NCBI GenBank assembly: GCA_017443345.1
Contig: JAFSNR010000036.1
Location: 1 to 53,886, forward strand
DNA: 53,886 nucleotides
Reading direction: 5' to 3'
DNA from: Prevotella sp.
GTDB taxonomy: Bacteria > Bacteroidota > Bacteroidia > Bacteroidales > Bacteroidaceae
Below, piece after piece: positions 8,145 to 16,670 of the stretch (within the stretch, counting starts at the first letter, position 1; every line of letters starts with the position of its first letter). The translations under genes and the position numbers were made by a program. Below the pieces are notes generated by a model that worked only from the letters and a program-made list of their open reading frames with translations, made no database searches and was not told the DNA's origin.

Positions 8145-9533
8145 TTATTTCGCGATATATTTCTTCCCGTTTCTAAGATAGATGCCCTTCTGGGGAATGC
8201 TCACTCGCTGGCCTTGCAGATTGTAGATGACGTCGTCAGTATCTGTATGAGCGATGACGGAGTGGATGCCGCTCACAGTGGCTGACATCTCTTCGACGGC
8301 CTGATTCATCCAAGCTTTTCTGCGAGTAAGCCAGGCGATAATGCCACGAGTCCTGTCGCTGGCAGTCCTGCGATTCTCATCCCAAAGCTGGTTGTCGAGC
8401 TCTACGGATTGGTCGAAAGCAGGCGCTTCTTCTGATGTAGCATAATCCTCGAGATAGCTGAATAGCTGATCGAAGATTGTTGGGGAGAGTTCATTCCACT
8501 TGGCGATATAGGCTTTGATAAAAGCCTCATTACTGAGCAGATATTCATAGAAGAACCATCTGTACTCATGAACAGAACCCCACTGTTCTTGACATACAAA
8601 GATCATATCAAAGTCCCAAAGCAAGGCAAAAGCGACTTTCGTCTGATCTGAATTGTCAAATTTTGAAAGATAGAAGTTTGAGCCTCCTGCATCCATATTG
8701 CCAAGAATATCTTGGGCCAAAAGCCATGTGACAAAGGAGTTGACATCAATATAATCAGCATAAGTACCATCCTTGATAGACGATTCCACTTGATGAATCA
8801 TTTCCGTGAAATAGGATCTTGTCTCCTCTGTAAAATCGTTTTCATCGGGGTACTTGAAAGTGTAGTTCATAGGATGCCTTTTCAAGGAACTTTCCACGTA
8901 TACACTCTCGTTCCACCAATAGGCATCAAATTCGAATATAAAGCCTGTTTTATCCACATTCAGACGACATCTGCTATTTCTTTTCACGGATTCACACAGC
9001 ATATACAATCCCTTGTATTCGCCATTCAGAATCAGGTTGACATACTCGTATGCAGGTGTCCATTGCATACCACATAGCTCGTTCAACTTAAAGCCGGTTT
9101 TGGCACTAAGGCTTTCATCGAGAATCAGCAACCAGTCTTTGTCTGAGTACTTGGCATCGTCTCCCCTTAACAACAGATCCGCTTTCTTTTGGAGTTTAAT
9201 CTTGTAGGGTTTCTTTTTGGCCAACGCTGTTGTGTTACCTCTGATTCTGATTGTCATGCCACTGACATCCTCCAGATAGTCTTCGCTGTCATATAAAACC
9301 CTTCCCCCCTTCATCATCCTAAGCCTTCCAGGTACCTTCGTCGCATTCTTGATAGCGTATCCCTTAACCCCATCTGGAGGCGTAGCACCCTCATAGACAG
9401 GCATTTCGCCATTGACGGTCTCAATCTCCAGCACAGTCAGATTGATGGCATAGATCTGTTGCAGACTGATGGCATCATCTGCCCTCGTGGCAATCGCCGT
9501 GATGAGGAATATGAATAGGAATACGCTTCTCAT
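8145..9533 (-). CDS. CotH-family (protein kinase-like fold) secreted protein
   Basis: A 462-residue exported protein. I chose the ATG at 9533 (MRSVFLFIF), which gives a normal signal peptide and begins 1 bp after the upstream stop; a TTG at 9545 would overlap. The CotH kinase pattern is present in order: IRGNTTA, KKPYKIKLQKK, DWLLILDESL, NLILNGEYKGLYMLCESV, then GNMDAGGSNFYL and FALLWDFDMIF, the last two carrying the candidate catalytic/metal Asp residues. The C-terminal segment VIYNLQGQRVS..GIYLRNGKKYI is the short tail seen on many Prevotella exported proteins. CotH in Bacillus spores is a protein kinase; the role of Bacteroidota members is not established. Confidence 0.85.
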   Translation of the reverse strand: MRSVFLFIFLITAIATRADDAISLQQIYAINLTVLEIETVNGEMPVYEGATPPDGVKGYAIKNATKVPGRLRMMKGGRVLYDSEDYLEDVSGMTIRIRGNTTALAKKKPYKIKLQKKADLLLRGDDAKYSDKDWLLILDESLSAKTGFKLNELCGMQWTPAYEYVNLILNGEYKGLYMLCESVKRNSRCRLNVDKTGFIFEFDAYWWNESVYVESSLKRHPMNYTFKYPDENDFTEETRSYFTEMIHQVESSIKDGTYADYIDVNSFVTWLLAQDILGNMDAGGSNFYLSKFDNSDQTKVAFALLWDFDMIFVCQEQWGSVHEYRWFFYEYLLSNEAFIKAYIAKWNELSPTIFDQLFSYLEDYATSEEAPAFDQSVELDNQLWDENRRTASDRTRGIIAWLTRRKAWMNQAVEEMSATVSGIHSVIAHTDTDDVIYNLQGQRVSIPQKGIYLRNGKKYIAK

Positions 9534-9534
9534 A

Positions 9535-11682
9535 TTATCTTTCAACGAGTTTATAGATGTGACCAGAGGTCTTGCGATCGCTCTCGAAGTCGAACTGCTG
9601 ATTACTCAGGGCCCTGCCCAGTTTCTCATACGACGTCTTGGGGTCGTAGTTGGCATAGCGGTTTTTCAGCAGTTCGCCGATTTCGTTCAGTCCCCACCAT
9701 CTGCCTTCATCAGCCTTGGGCTTACGGAAGGTCTCACCAATCATCTCCACCAGATCGTTCAGTCTTTGGTAGGGCTCATTTTCCTTGATCAGCGTGGCAA
9801 TCTCCTCGTTGTTCAGCCAGAAACGCTCGCCTTGATTGAAGAGATGGAGGGCCTGGGCATAGAGCTGGCGATGGTAGAGATTGTCCTCGAAATCGATGTT
9901 TTTGCCCTGCTCAATAGCTACGCAGACGAAACGTCTTGAACCCGTCGGATCCACGAGGGGCTTCTGCTGGTTGGTGGTACCAATAAACGAGGTGTATCTG
10001 CGGAACTGCTTGATAGTCTTGCCGTAGGGAGGACGGAACTTCACTTCGGCTGACGACAGCAGGTATTTCAACACGATCTGTTGCGACGAGGTGGTCTTGT
10101 CGAACTCGTCGATGTTGATCAGTGCAAACATCGTGAGGGCGATGTTCAGGTCGAACTCGTTCTTAAAGTTGATCTTGTCGTTGTAGTAGTCGCGCAGTTC
10201 TGGAGGCAGGAGAATCTTGCAGAAACGGGTCTTTCCACAACCCTGACGACCAATCAGCAGAGGCGTTAACGCATTGCCAGTCAACTGCTTATCGCTCTCA
10301 CGCCATTGAGCCACCATACCGATAAGCCACATTCTCAGGTACTTCTCCCAATGAGGCTGCGAGGTGGGCACTCGGGCTGCCAGTTCCTTGATATAGTCGT
10401 GTCCGTCCCATTTCGGCAGTTTGTTGAGCCAGGTGTTCACTGGGTCGTATTGTTCGATGCGTGTGGAGTCGATAAAGCGGTTCACGTCCCTGTCCCACGA
10501 TTTCAGTCCCAGCTCCGTCGCCCTCATCGTCATGTCGTTGCGCACCTCCTCCGTCAGTGGCTTAAATGTCTGATCGTCAGAGTATTTCTCGCGATATTCA
10601 GCCACACCCGTCATCAGGTTTTTGCGCATTTCGAAGTTCTCGTTCAGGAAGATTTCCGTCTTCATCATCTGCAACGTGTCCTTGGGAATGCTCTGAAGGG
10701 GTTTGATCTTGTGCTTCTTCATGTAGTCCTCCTGCAGACTGACGGCATAGACAATCTCGAACGTCTTCTTCACCAACAACTTATCTGTATTCAGCACGGG
10801 GTGCTCCATCGTCATGCCCTGGGCATAGGCCAACGGGATGCCTTCGTTCAGACAGAGAGTCGCAATCTGCATCAGCAGCGTCTCCAGGCGATCCTCGTCG
10901 GGCAGTTCGAAATAACGGCCTAAGACGGTGCCCACGATGAACTCCCATTCCAATCGATAGGTCCGCTTCACGGTGCGTCCAGGCATCAGTCGGTCACTCT
11001 CTCGCGAGATGCTAACAGGCTGAGGCTCATCGTGTTGTTTCGTATCGGCATAGAAAGGGCGGGCATCAGGATTGAAGCCCATTTCAGGGTCAGCACTCAC
11101 ATAGACCGTCCTGTCGAGACGAGGCTCCAGATACTCGATATTGAAATCGAACTGGTTCATATAGGCTCGCCGTGCCGTCTGATAGAGATTCAGATGGAAC
11201 TGCCGTATTTCGTCGTCTGTCTGAGGGAGTAGTGGCGCTTCTGACTTCTCAGCAGGGTCCTGTTCTGGGAACAACTGACCTCTGCACACAATCTTCACGC
11301 TCTTGCCAGACGCACCCAAGAAGGTCATCAACGTTTCAGGCATCTTTTTCGCCTGATCTCTCACTTCAACAGCCTTTTCGTAGGAAGGCAGATTGTTCAC
11401 CTCGACCACAATCAGTCCGTTGTAGGCCAGAATACGTCGCTCATTCTTGTACTTGTCGAACTCCTGAGCAAAGCAGATGCGCTCCAACTTGATACCGCCT
11501 TGCCAGTTGGTCAAAATCTGTCCATCTGCCTGACGCTCCTTGCTCATCAGGTGGTACACCTCTCTTAAATGGGTCACGGTATGCTTGCGCCAACCACTCT
11601 GAATGGCACCAGCCACTTCTTCAATCGAGTAGCGGCTGAACACTTCCTTCTCTCCTTTTGTTCGAATCAGGGTTATTTTCAT
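9535..11682 (-). CDS. BT4734-type primase-like plus VapE helicase-like protein
   Basis: A 715-residue protein in two parts. The N-terminal about 190 residues (MKITLIRTK..., HTVTHLREVY, GLIVVEVNNL) match the BT4734/BF3469 N-terminal domain. The C-terminal half is a VapE-type P-loop ATPase: Walker A in GRQGCGKTRF near residue 477, Walker B in LINIDEFDK near 520, and a sensor-like GTTNQQKPLVDPTGSRRF. Such proteins resemble the primase/helicase of phages, satellites and integrated elements and are found in many Bacteroidota genomes beside HU-like proteins and amidases. Here the partner HU-like gene is divergent, and the 811-bp gap between them is packed with symmetric repeats. The substrate is probably DNA; the cellular role is unknown. 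Confidence 0.82.
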   Translation of the reverse strand: MKITLIRTKGEKEVFSRYSIEEVAGAIQSGWRKHTVTHLREVYHLMSKERQADGQILTNWQGGIKLERICFAQEFDKYKNERRILAYNGLIVVEVNNLPSYEKAVEVRDQAKKMPETLMTFLGASGKSVKIVCRGQLFPEQDPAEKSEAPLLPQTDDEIRQFHLNLYQTARRAYMNQFDFNIEYLEPRLDRTVYVSADPEMGFNPDARPFYADTKQHDEPQPVSISRESDRLMPGRTVKRTYRLEWEFIVGTVLGRYFELPDEDRLETLLMQIATLCLNEGIPLAYAQGMTMEHPVLNTDKLLVKKTFEIVYAVSLQEDYMKKHKIKPLQSIPKDTLQMMKTEIFLNENFEMRKNLMTGVAEYREKYSDDQTFKPLTEEVRNDMTMRATELGLKSWDRDVNRFIDSTRIEQYDPVNTWLNKLPKWDGHDYIKELAARVPTSQPHWEKYLRMWLIGMVAQWRESDKQLTGNALTPLLIGRQGCGKTRFCKILLPPELRDYYNDKINFKNEFDLNIALTMFALINIDEFDKTTSSQQIVLKYLLSSAEVKFRPPYGKTIKQFRRYTSFIGTTNQQKPLVDPTGSRRFVCVAIEQGKNIDFEDNLYHRQLYAQALHLFNQGERFWLNNEEIATLIKENEPYQRLNDLVEMIGETFRKPKADEGRWWGLNEIGELLKNRYANYDPKTSYEKLGRALSNQQFDFESDRKTSGHIYKLVER

Positions 11683-11714
11683 ATTTTGTAGTGCAATTTT
11701 GATGTTCTAGGGTG

Positions 11715-11722
11715 CAAAGATA
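11715..11722 (-). promoter_or_regulatory. -7 box for the VapE-like gene
   Basis: TATCTTTG on the minus strand, 32 bp upstream of the ATG of the VapE-like gene. No clear TTTG at the -33 position, so activation by a bound factor is possible. Confidence 0.5.
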
Positions 11723-11773
11723 CAAAAAATATCACAAATAATTGCAGGAATTTTATAGAATTTTTTCGAATAT

Positions 11774-12344
11774 TACTGACATCCGACATAATTTTTCTTA
11801 TATATAATTGATTATCAATTGGATAATGATTAGAATTGATTTATTATACTGACATAAAACCAACATAAAACCGACATAAAACCGACATAAAACCGACATT
11901 CTACTGACATATAATCGATATCGACCCTACTCCATCGACATCAGATGGATGCCAATTCTCTCCTGCCCTTGTCGCAAATCTCATATTGGCATATCAATAG
12001 CTTGTCTACGTATCTTCGTTAATAAATTCTCTAGAGAATTGAAGCGATACATGCCTTCTCGCAATTGAAGAACCCCCATCTAATCGTTGAATTCTCTAGA
12101 GAATTGATTGACTACTCCTAAGAGATAGGTTGCTGAAGTCCGTTTTTCGTTTTGCTCGCATAGGCTATCAATCAATACCCTATTATAGCTGACAGTTCAT
12201 CAAGAAACACCTCGTTATATGCTGGTCGTATGCTGGTTTTATGTCAGTATTATGTCGGTTTTATGTCAGTATATTGGCTACAAAAATTTACATATATGCT
12301 TGATTATAAGTGAAATAATAATCAAACCATGTCGGATGTCAGTA
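11774..12344. repeat. Nested inverted repeats with 11-bp iteron arrays, origin-like
   Basis: This AT-rich, gene-free region between the VapE-like and HU-like genes has three levels of symmetry about a centre near 12060. Outer arms: TACTGACATCCGACAT at 11774-11789 and its exact reverse complement at 12329-12344. Middle: six tandem 11-mers of type CCGACATAAAA at 11849-11914 and five tandem 11-mers in the opposite orientation (TTTTATGTCGG type) at 12215-12269. Inner: two AATTCTCTAGAGAATT palindromes. The 11-bp period places sites on one face of the helix, as in iteron or cooperative protein-binding arrays. AT-rich stretches flank the arrays. The whole intergenic region 11683-12493 contains no credible ORF. 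A replication origin, a segregation site or a large operator are all possible. Confidence 0.85.
12025..12105. promoter_or_regulatory. Paired AATTCTCTAGAGAATT palindromes
   Basis: Two exact copies of the 16-bp perfect palindrome at 12025-12040 and 12090-12105, 65 bp apart (about six helical turns). A third copy with two differences (12449-12464) sits in the promoter of the HU-like gene. This is the pattern expected for a dimeric DNA-binding protein able to loop DNA or autoregulate. Confidence 0.7.
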
Positions 12345-12448
12345 TATTTTTGAGTTTTTGATAAATAAATTTATTATTTGGACGTTGAATGATGCATCTT
12401 CGAGCTCACAATTTTTAAAAATTGTGATAATTTTCGCTACTTGTATTG

Positions 12449-12475
12449 GATTCTCTAGAAAATTGTGTATCTTTG
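12449..12475 (+). promoter_or_regulatory. Promoter of the HU-like gene with operator copy
   Basis: The -7 box TATCTTTG is at 12468-12475. Immediately upstream, 12449-12464 is a near copy (14 of 16) of the AATTCTCTAGAGAATT palindrome, placed in the -33 to -7 spacer where a bound protein would block RNA polymerase. TSS would fall near 12482, giving a leader of about 12 nt. Confidence 0.65.
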
Positions 12476-12493
12476 CACAAAAACCAAGAAATT

Positions 12494-12889
12494 ATGAGAT
12501 ACAGAATCAAGAAAGAAACCAAGCCCACACTGCCCACATTCGGCAAATACAAGGCTGTAGCAGTTCACAACCAGACCATTGAGAGCAGAGAACTCTATGA
12601 AGAGGCTGCCAGACGTAGTGGAGTCAGCGGAGGCGTCCTTGAAGGACTGATGATGACCGTGGCAGAGACCGTCCGTCGTCATCTGAAGAATGGCGACAAA
12701 GTGCGCCTCAAGGACTTCGGCCTGCTCAAACTCGAGATCGAGAGCGAAAAGGTCGACAATCTCAAGGACTTCCGTGCCAAGAAACACATCCGAGGCGTCC
12801 GCCTCCATTTCATCCCCTCCAGCGAAAACGGCTCCCCCGAACTCTACAAAGACATCACCTTCGAGAAAGACAAGAATTTCGTGGAATAA
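12494..12889 (+). CDS. HU-like DNA-binding protein (HU-HIG type)
   Basis: A 131-residue protein; I take the ATG at 12494 (MRYRIKKETKP), just downstream of the promoter, because codons before it overlap the -7 box. The fold pattern is that of the Bacteroidota HU-related family: an N-terminal strand, SGVSGGVLEGLMMTVAETVRRHLKNGDKVRLKDFG (about residues 45-75; helix-helix-strand of HU), then the basic strand hairpin region with KKHIRGVRLHFIP. It lacks the canonical HU tip sequence but keeps the dimerisation core. It stands divergent to the VapE-like gene across the repeat region, and is the obvious candidate to bind those repeats or the CTAG-centred palindromes, including its own promoter. Confidence 0.85.
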   Translation: MRYRIKKETKPTLPTFGKYKAVAVHNQTIESRELYEEAARRSGVSGGVLEGLMMTVAETVRRHLKNGDKVRLKDFGLLKLEIESEKVDNLKDFRAKKHIRGVRLHFIPSSENGSPELYKDITFEKDKNFVE

Positions 12890-12987
12890 TTAATAAAACT
12901 GATGTTTAGGTATAACGATAAAAAATGCAAAAATACAGCTCACAATGAATGTAGTTTGCTAAATTATTCTTATATTTGCCACAAATT

Positions 12988-13587
12988 ATGGCAGATAAAC
13001 ATCTCTATATTATCAGTGGACCTAATGGCGCAGGTAAGACAACGGCATCTTATACCGTGTTACCCAAGATTCTGCAATGCAAAGAGTTTGTAAATGCAGA
13101 TGAGATTGCTCGTGGGCTGTCACCATTTAATCCAGGATCAGTAGCAATTGAGGCTGGCCGATTGATGTTAAAACGAATTAGCGAATTACTACAGAAGAAT
13201 GAAAGTTTTTCTATAGAGACCACTCTCTCTACTCGTTCGTATTTTCGTCTGGTTGAAAAATCTCATCAACAAGGATATGATGTGACACTTCTCTATTTCT
13301 GGTTGATATCACCACAACAAGCTATAGAGCGAGTTGCTGAACGTGTTGCCAAAGGTGGTCACGACATTCCAAAAGATATTATTATCCGTAGATATTGGGA
13401 AGGGTTGGACAATCTGTTTAAGATTTATATGCCTATAGTGGATACTTGGATTCTTGTGAACAATAGCGAAACTCCAAGGTCCATTGTTGCCACAGGTGGC
13501 AGGGATCAGGAAACATCAATAAAAGATAATGAACATTTTAAATTAATAGAAGAATATGTCAAACGCAGAACATCTTCAAATGGTTGA
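12988..13587 (+). CDS. Zeta-toxin-family P-loop kinase
   Basis: A 199-residue protein starting at the ATG at 12988 (MADKHLYII). It has a Walker A loop GPNGAGKTT at 11-19, the zeta-toxin-like phrase FVNADEIARGLSPFNP near 38-53 (acidic residue for catalysis), FSIETTLSTR near 75-85 (substrate-binding segment) and RVAERVAKGGHDIPKD-x-IIRRY in the lid region. Family members phosphorylate UDP-sugars or other small substrates; in epsilon/zeta systems this blocks cell wall synthesis. A TATATTTG box at 12971-12978 lies so close to the start that the mRNA would be leaderless or nearly so. The gene ends inside a small downstream ORF that may be its partner. Confidence 0.8.
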   Translation: MADKHLYIISGPNGAGKTTASYTVLPKILQCKEFVNADEIARGLSPFNPGSVAIEAGRLMLKRISELLQKNESFSIETTLSTRSYFRLVEKSHQQGYDVTLLYFWLISPQQAIERVAERVAKGGHDIPKDIIIRRYWEGLDNLFKIYMPIVDTWILVNNSETPRSIVATGGRDQETSIKDNEHFKLIEEYVKRRTSSNG

Positions 13588-13717
13588 GAAAATAACCAAC
13601 GGTTTAAAGATAGCCGAACGGGAAATGCTGGAAGAGAAAGCACGGAATAATGAATCTGTTATCGTCTGTGGTGACGATAAGGTGATTCGTCGTATTCCTG
13701 CCAAGAATTTCTTATAG
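13556..13717 (+). CDS. Small protein overlapping the zeta-type toxin gene, candidate antitoxin
   Basis: A 53-codon ORF whose ATG (13556) lies inside the end of the zeta-type gene, a 32-bp overlap in another frame, implying translational coupling. The product has an N-terminal helix (about residues 4-32, with EHLQMVEKI and GLKIAEREMLEEKA), then two short strands (ESVIVCGD and KVIRRIPAKNFL). Acidic helix plus a short strand pair is typical of small partner proteins encoded next to zeta-like kinases in Bacteroidota. The canonical epsilon antitoxin is a three-helix protein and does not match, so the antitoxin role is inferred from position and size only. Confidence 0.55.
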   Translation: MSNAEHLQMVEKITNGLKIAEREMLEEKARNNESVIVCGDDKVIRRIPAKNFL

Positions 13718-13759
13718 ACACCAAAGATTCTTTGAATAATCTAAAAATTGAATGGCATT

Positions 13760-14866
13760 ATGAAAGTAGGAATTCCAAAAGAGATTAAGAACAATGAGAA
13801 CCGCGTTGGTATGACGCCAGCGGGAGTGGCAGAACTGGTACGTCGTGGACACGAGGTGAGTGTACAGCATACTGCTGGTGAGGGCAGCGGATTCTCTGAC
13901 GATGAGTATGTGAAGGCTGGTGCAAGGATCCTGCCAACCATCGAGGCCGTGTATCGTGAGTGCGACATGATAGTAAAGGTGAAGGAGCCCATCGAGTCTG
14001 AGTATGAACTGGTTCGCAAGGGGCAATTGCTCTTTACCTATTTCCATTTCGCATGCGAGAAGGAACTCACAGACGCGATGCTGAAGAGCGGAGCCGTTTG
14101 TCTGGCTTACGAGACAGTGCAGTTGCCTAATGGCTATCTGCCTCTGTTGCAGCCTATGAGTGAGGTGGCTGGACGTATGGCAACGCTTAATGGAGCCTAT
14201 TATCTGCAGAAGACCAAGGGCGGAAAGGGCAAGCTGATAAGTGGTGTACCAGGAGTAAGTCCTGCAAAGGTACTGGTTCTTGGCGGTGGTGTCGTTGGTG
14301 AGGCTGCAGCGATGATGGCTGCTGGTCTTGGAGCCGATGTAACGATTGCCGATATCTCCCTGCCAAGACTGCGCCAGCTCGACATCGAGACGCCAGCCAA
14401 TGTGCATACCCTCTATTCGTCAGAGCATAATATCCGTCAGGTGTTGCCAACGGTAGATATCGTTGTGGGTAGTGTGCTGGTGCCTGGCGACAAGACTCCA
14501 CACCTTATTACTAAGGAGATGCTGAAACTGATGGAGCCAGGAACGGTGCTCGTGGATGTGGCTATCGATCAGGGAGGCTGTTTCGAGACATCAAGACCTA
14601 CCACACACAGCGATCCTGTATATATCAAAGACGGTATCGTGCATTATTGCGTAGCAAATATTCCTGGAGCTGTGCCCAATACCTCGACATGGGCTCTGAC
14701 AAATGCCACACTTCGCTATGCCGTAGCATTAGCAGATAAGGGTTGGCAGAAGGCCTGTAAGGATGATGCGGCACTGGCCAAGGGCCTGAATATTGTAGAT
14801 GGAAAGGTGGTGTTCAAGGCTGTTGCCGATGTCTTTGGATTGCCCTACGAGCCACTGGCATTGTAA
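13760..14866 (+). CDS. ald: Alanine dehydrogenase
   Basis: A 368-residue enzyme, full length for the family, that interconverts L-alanine and pyruvate plus ammonia using NAD. Start ATG at 13760 gives the classic MKVGIPKEIKNNENRVG. Seen in order: VKVKEP with the substrate-binding Lys (about 75), FTYFHFA with the catalytic His (about 96), and the Rossmann motif VLGGGVVGEAAA (about 169-180). GTVLVDVAIDQGGCFETSRPTTH and YCVANIPGAVPNTST complete the active site. Single gene with its own upstream region; likely links nitrogen assimilation and alanine catabolism. Downstream gene is convergent. Confidence 0.95.
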   Translation: MKVGIPKEIKNNENRVGMTPAGVAELVRRGHEVSVQHTAGEGSGFSDDEYVKAGARILPTIEAVYRECDMIVKVKEPIESEYELVRKGQLLFTYFHFACEKELTDAMLKSGAVCLAYETVQLPNGYLPLLQPMSEVAGRMATLNGAYYLQKTKGGKGKLISGVPGVSPAKVLVLGGGVVGEAAAMMAAGLGADVTIADISLPRLRQLDIETPANVHTLYSSEHNIRQVLPTVDIVVGSVLVPGDKTPHLITKEMLKLMEPGTVLVDVAIDQGGCFETSRPTTHSDPVYIKDGIVHYCVANIPGAVPNTSTWALTNATLRYAVALADKGWQKACKDDAALAKGLNIVDGKVVFKAVADVFGLPYEPLAL

Positions 14867-14890
14867 GATGGTCGAGGACTTCCCCATGAG

Positions 14891-15790
14891 TTAGTGCTTC
14901 TTATCAGCGAGGTACATGCCTACGAGGATAAAGAAGGTACCCAGGAGGAACCAGACGGTAATCTGTTCGTGGAGTAGCCACCAGGCAAAAAGAATGGTGG
15001 TGATAGGGTTGAAATAGACCCAATTGGTGGCGAGGACGGCTCCCAGCTTGCTGATGACCCAGTTCCAGAGGATGAAACAGATCATCGAGGCCACAACGCT
15101 CAGGAAAAGGAGGTTCCAAAGCACATCTGGACGCAGAAGGACATCGATCAAGGGGAATCCTGGCACGATGATATAATAAGGTATGATCGTGAGGAGTCCG
15201 TAGAAGAACACTTTTCGTGTAATAAACAAGGATGAGTAACGCTCTGTGGCTGGTTTCATCAGCAGGGAATAAACGGCCCAACACAGACAGGCAGCAAAGG
15301 CCAGCATATCGCCCAAAGGCGAAAGATGGAGCACAAAATGCCCATTCAGCACCACCACAGCCATACCCAAACAAGCCAAGACAGAGCCCAGGGCCTGCAG
15401 CTTGCTGATTCGCTCAGAGTGGCGATAGACAATGGCAAAGAGCAACATCGCGAACAACGGACAGGAACAGACGATGAGCGAGGTGTTGGTGGCTGTGGTG
15501 TAGAGCATGGCTGCATTCTCAGCCAGAAAATACACAGAACCACCCGTAACGCCCAACAACACCATCAGCAGCTCGTCCTTCCACGAGGAAGCGAAAAGCG
15601 AAAAGTGATAAGTGAAAAGTGAGTAACCCAGCAAAAGCACATAGGCAATGAGAAATCTCAGCGTAAAGATCTGGGCTGGCGACAAGCCGTTCTGGAGCAG
15701 CATCTTCGTGAAGACGAACGTGCTGCCCCAGATGGCCACCGTCAGGAAAGCGACGAGATGATAGCCTAAATTATTGTTTCTTGATTTCAA
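14891..15790 (-). CDS. EamA-family (DMT) transporter
   Basis: A 299-residue integral membrane protein with about ten predicted transmembrane helices arranged as two EamA repeats (first starts VAIWGSTFVFTKMLL; second starts GDMLAFAACLCWAVYSLLMKP). Drug/metabolite transporters of this class export amino acids or metabolites. It is the last gene of the Phe/Tyr operon and overlaps the tyrA-type gene by 20 bp, so an aromatic amino acid or precursor exporter is plausible but unproven. The start appears to be TTG at 15790; no in-frame ATG lies ahead of the first helix. Residues about 56-67 are encoded by a 35-bp tandem heptamer tract (15591-15625), which looks like an inserted simple sequence in the loop between helices 2 and 3. 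Confidence 0.85.
   Translation of the reverse strand: MKSRNNNLGYHLVAFLTVAIWGSTFVFTKMLLQNGLSPAQIFTLRFLIAYVLLLGYSLFTYHFSLFASSWKDELLMVLLGVTGGSVYFLAENAAMLYTTATNTSLIVCSCPLFAMLLFAIVYRHSERISKLQALGSVLACLGMAVVVLNGHFVLHLSPLGDMLAFAACLCWAVYSLLMKPATERYSSLFITRKVFFYGLLTIIPYYIIVPGFPLIDVLLRPDVLWNLLFLSVVASMICFILWNWVISKLGAVLATNWVYFNPITTILFAWWLLHEQITVWFLLGTFFILVGMYLADKKH
15591..15625. repeat. Five tandem heptamers inside the EamA gene
   Basis: Five consecutive 7-mers of the type GYGAWAA (GCGAAAA, GCGAAAA, GTGATAA, GTGAAAA, GTGAGTA) fall inside the coding region and are translated as an aromatic/Ser-rich loop. Same tract style as at 30294, 46283 and 53431. Confidence 0.8.
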
Positions 15791-16568
15791 TATCGCGCTT
15801 GACGTTGTTACGGATCTTCGTCAGGTAACCCTTCATACCCTCTGCATCCTTATTGTCTATAATCTCGAGCAGCTCCTTCAGTTCAGTACGGATCTGAGAT
15901 ACCTGGTCGTGGGTATAAGGGTTAAAGAGGATTTCCTGAAGCAGATAGTCGTCCTCATTGAGCACGCCCTTGGCAATGCGCATGTGACGCTTGAAGGTGG
16001 TACCAGGAGCATCCTGATGCTTCATCACAGCAGCGAAGACAAACGTCGATACAAACGGGATTGACAGCGAGTAAGCCACTGTCTTATCGTGCTCCTCGAA
16101 AGTGTACTCGTAGATATTGAGTCCTAGCTTCTGATAGAGATCCTTGAAGAAGATACGTCCCATGTAGTCGCCCTCGCTGATGATGATGGCATTCTCCTCG
16201 GAGAGTTGCTGCAGGTTGGCGAACGTAGGACCAAACATCGGGTGGGTAGACACATAGCGCATGCCAGTACTCTCATAGAATTCCTTCAGATCCGTCTTCA
16301 CAGAGGCGATATCGCTGATGATACACTCCTTGGGCAGATAGGGAATCACTTCTTCAAATACAGGAATGGTATACTTCAGGGTTACTGCATTGATCAGCAA
16401 CTCGGGCTTAAACTCCTTGATCTCGTCGTACGAGGTGAAACGCTGACAATTGTATGTAAAACGCATCCTTTTAGGGTCGCGTTCATAGACGGCCACCTCA
16501 TGTTCGAAACTCAGCAGGTCGATGAAGAAACTTCCCATCTTGCCTGCACCCATGACTAATATTTTCAT
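15771..16568 (-). CDS. tyrA: Prephenate dehydrogenase
   Basis: A 265-residue NAD(P)-dependent enzyme of the tyrosine branch that oxidatively decarboxylates prephenate to 4-hydroxyphenylpyruvate. Start ATG at 16568 gives MKILVMGAGKMG with the Rossmann GxGxMG at once; a TTG at 16577 would add three residues of no use. Diagnostic phrases: ISDIASVK, the active-site STHPMFGP (conserved His), and FEEHDKTVAYSLSIP in the helical dimerisation domain. No ACT domain, so feedback control probably comes from elsewhere, for example the attenuator at 19804. Fourth gene of the operon. Confidence 0.9.
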   Translation of the reverse strand: MKILVMGAGKMGSFFIDLLSFEHEVAVYERDPKRMRFTYNCQRFTSYDEIKEFKPELLINAVTLKYTIPVFEEVIPYLPKECIISDIASVKTDLKEFYESTGMRYVSTHPMFGPTFANLQQLSEENAIIISEGDYMGRIFFKDLYQKLGLNIYEYTFEEHDKTVAYSLSIPFVSTFVFAAVMKHQDAPGTTFKRHMRIAKGVLNEDDYLLQEILFNPYTHDQVSQIRTELKELLEIIDNKDAEGMKGYLTKIRNNVKRDIEIKKQ

Positions 16569-16587
16569 AGAATTCAAATTTTGAGTG

Positions 16588-16670
16588 ATTAGGGGTTAGA
16601 GATTACCTCAAACACTCCTATTTTTCTGGGTTTACCAGCATTTCTCTAACCACTAACCTCTAACCCCTAA
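16588..16670. repeat. Intergenic inverted heptamer repeat between aroF-type and tyrA genes
   Basis: TTAGGGGTTAGAG (16589-16601) and its exact reverse complement CTCTAACCCCTAA (16658-16670) flank a 56-bp spacer. Inside, the sequence continues in 7-base steps (TCTAACC, ACTAACC, TCTAACC, CCTAACT). The transcript could form a long hairpin inside the operon, perhaps tuning downstream expression. Confidence 0.65.

Noticed and set aside
11774-12344. CRISPR array
   Set aside because: Units are 11 bp in direct tandem without spacers, in two opposite orientations, and no cas genes are near.
9535-12889. Active prophage or integrative element bounded by att sites
   Set aside because: No integrase, tRNA target, structural phage genes or flanking direct repeats were seen; neighbours are chromosomal genes.
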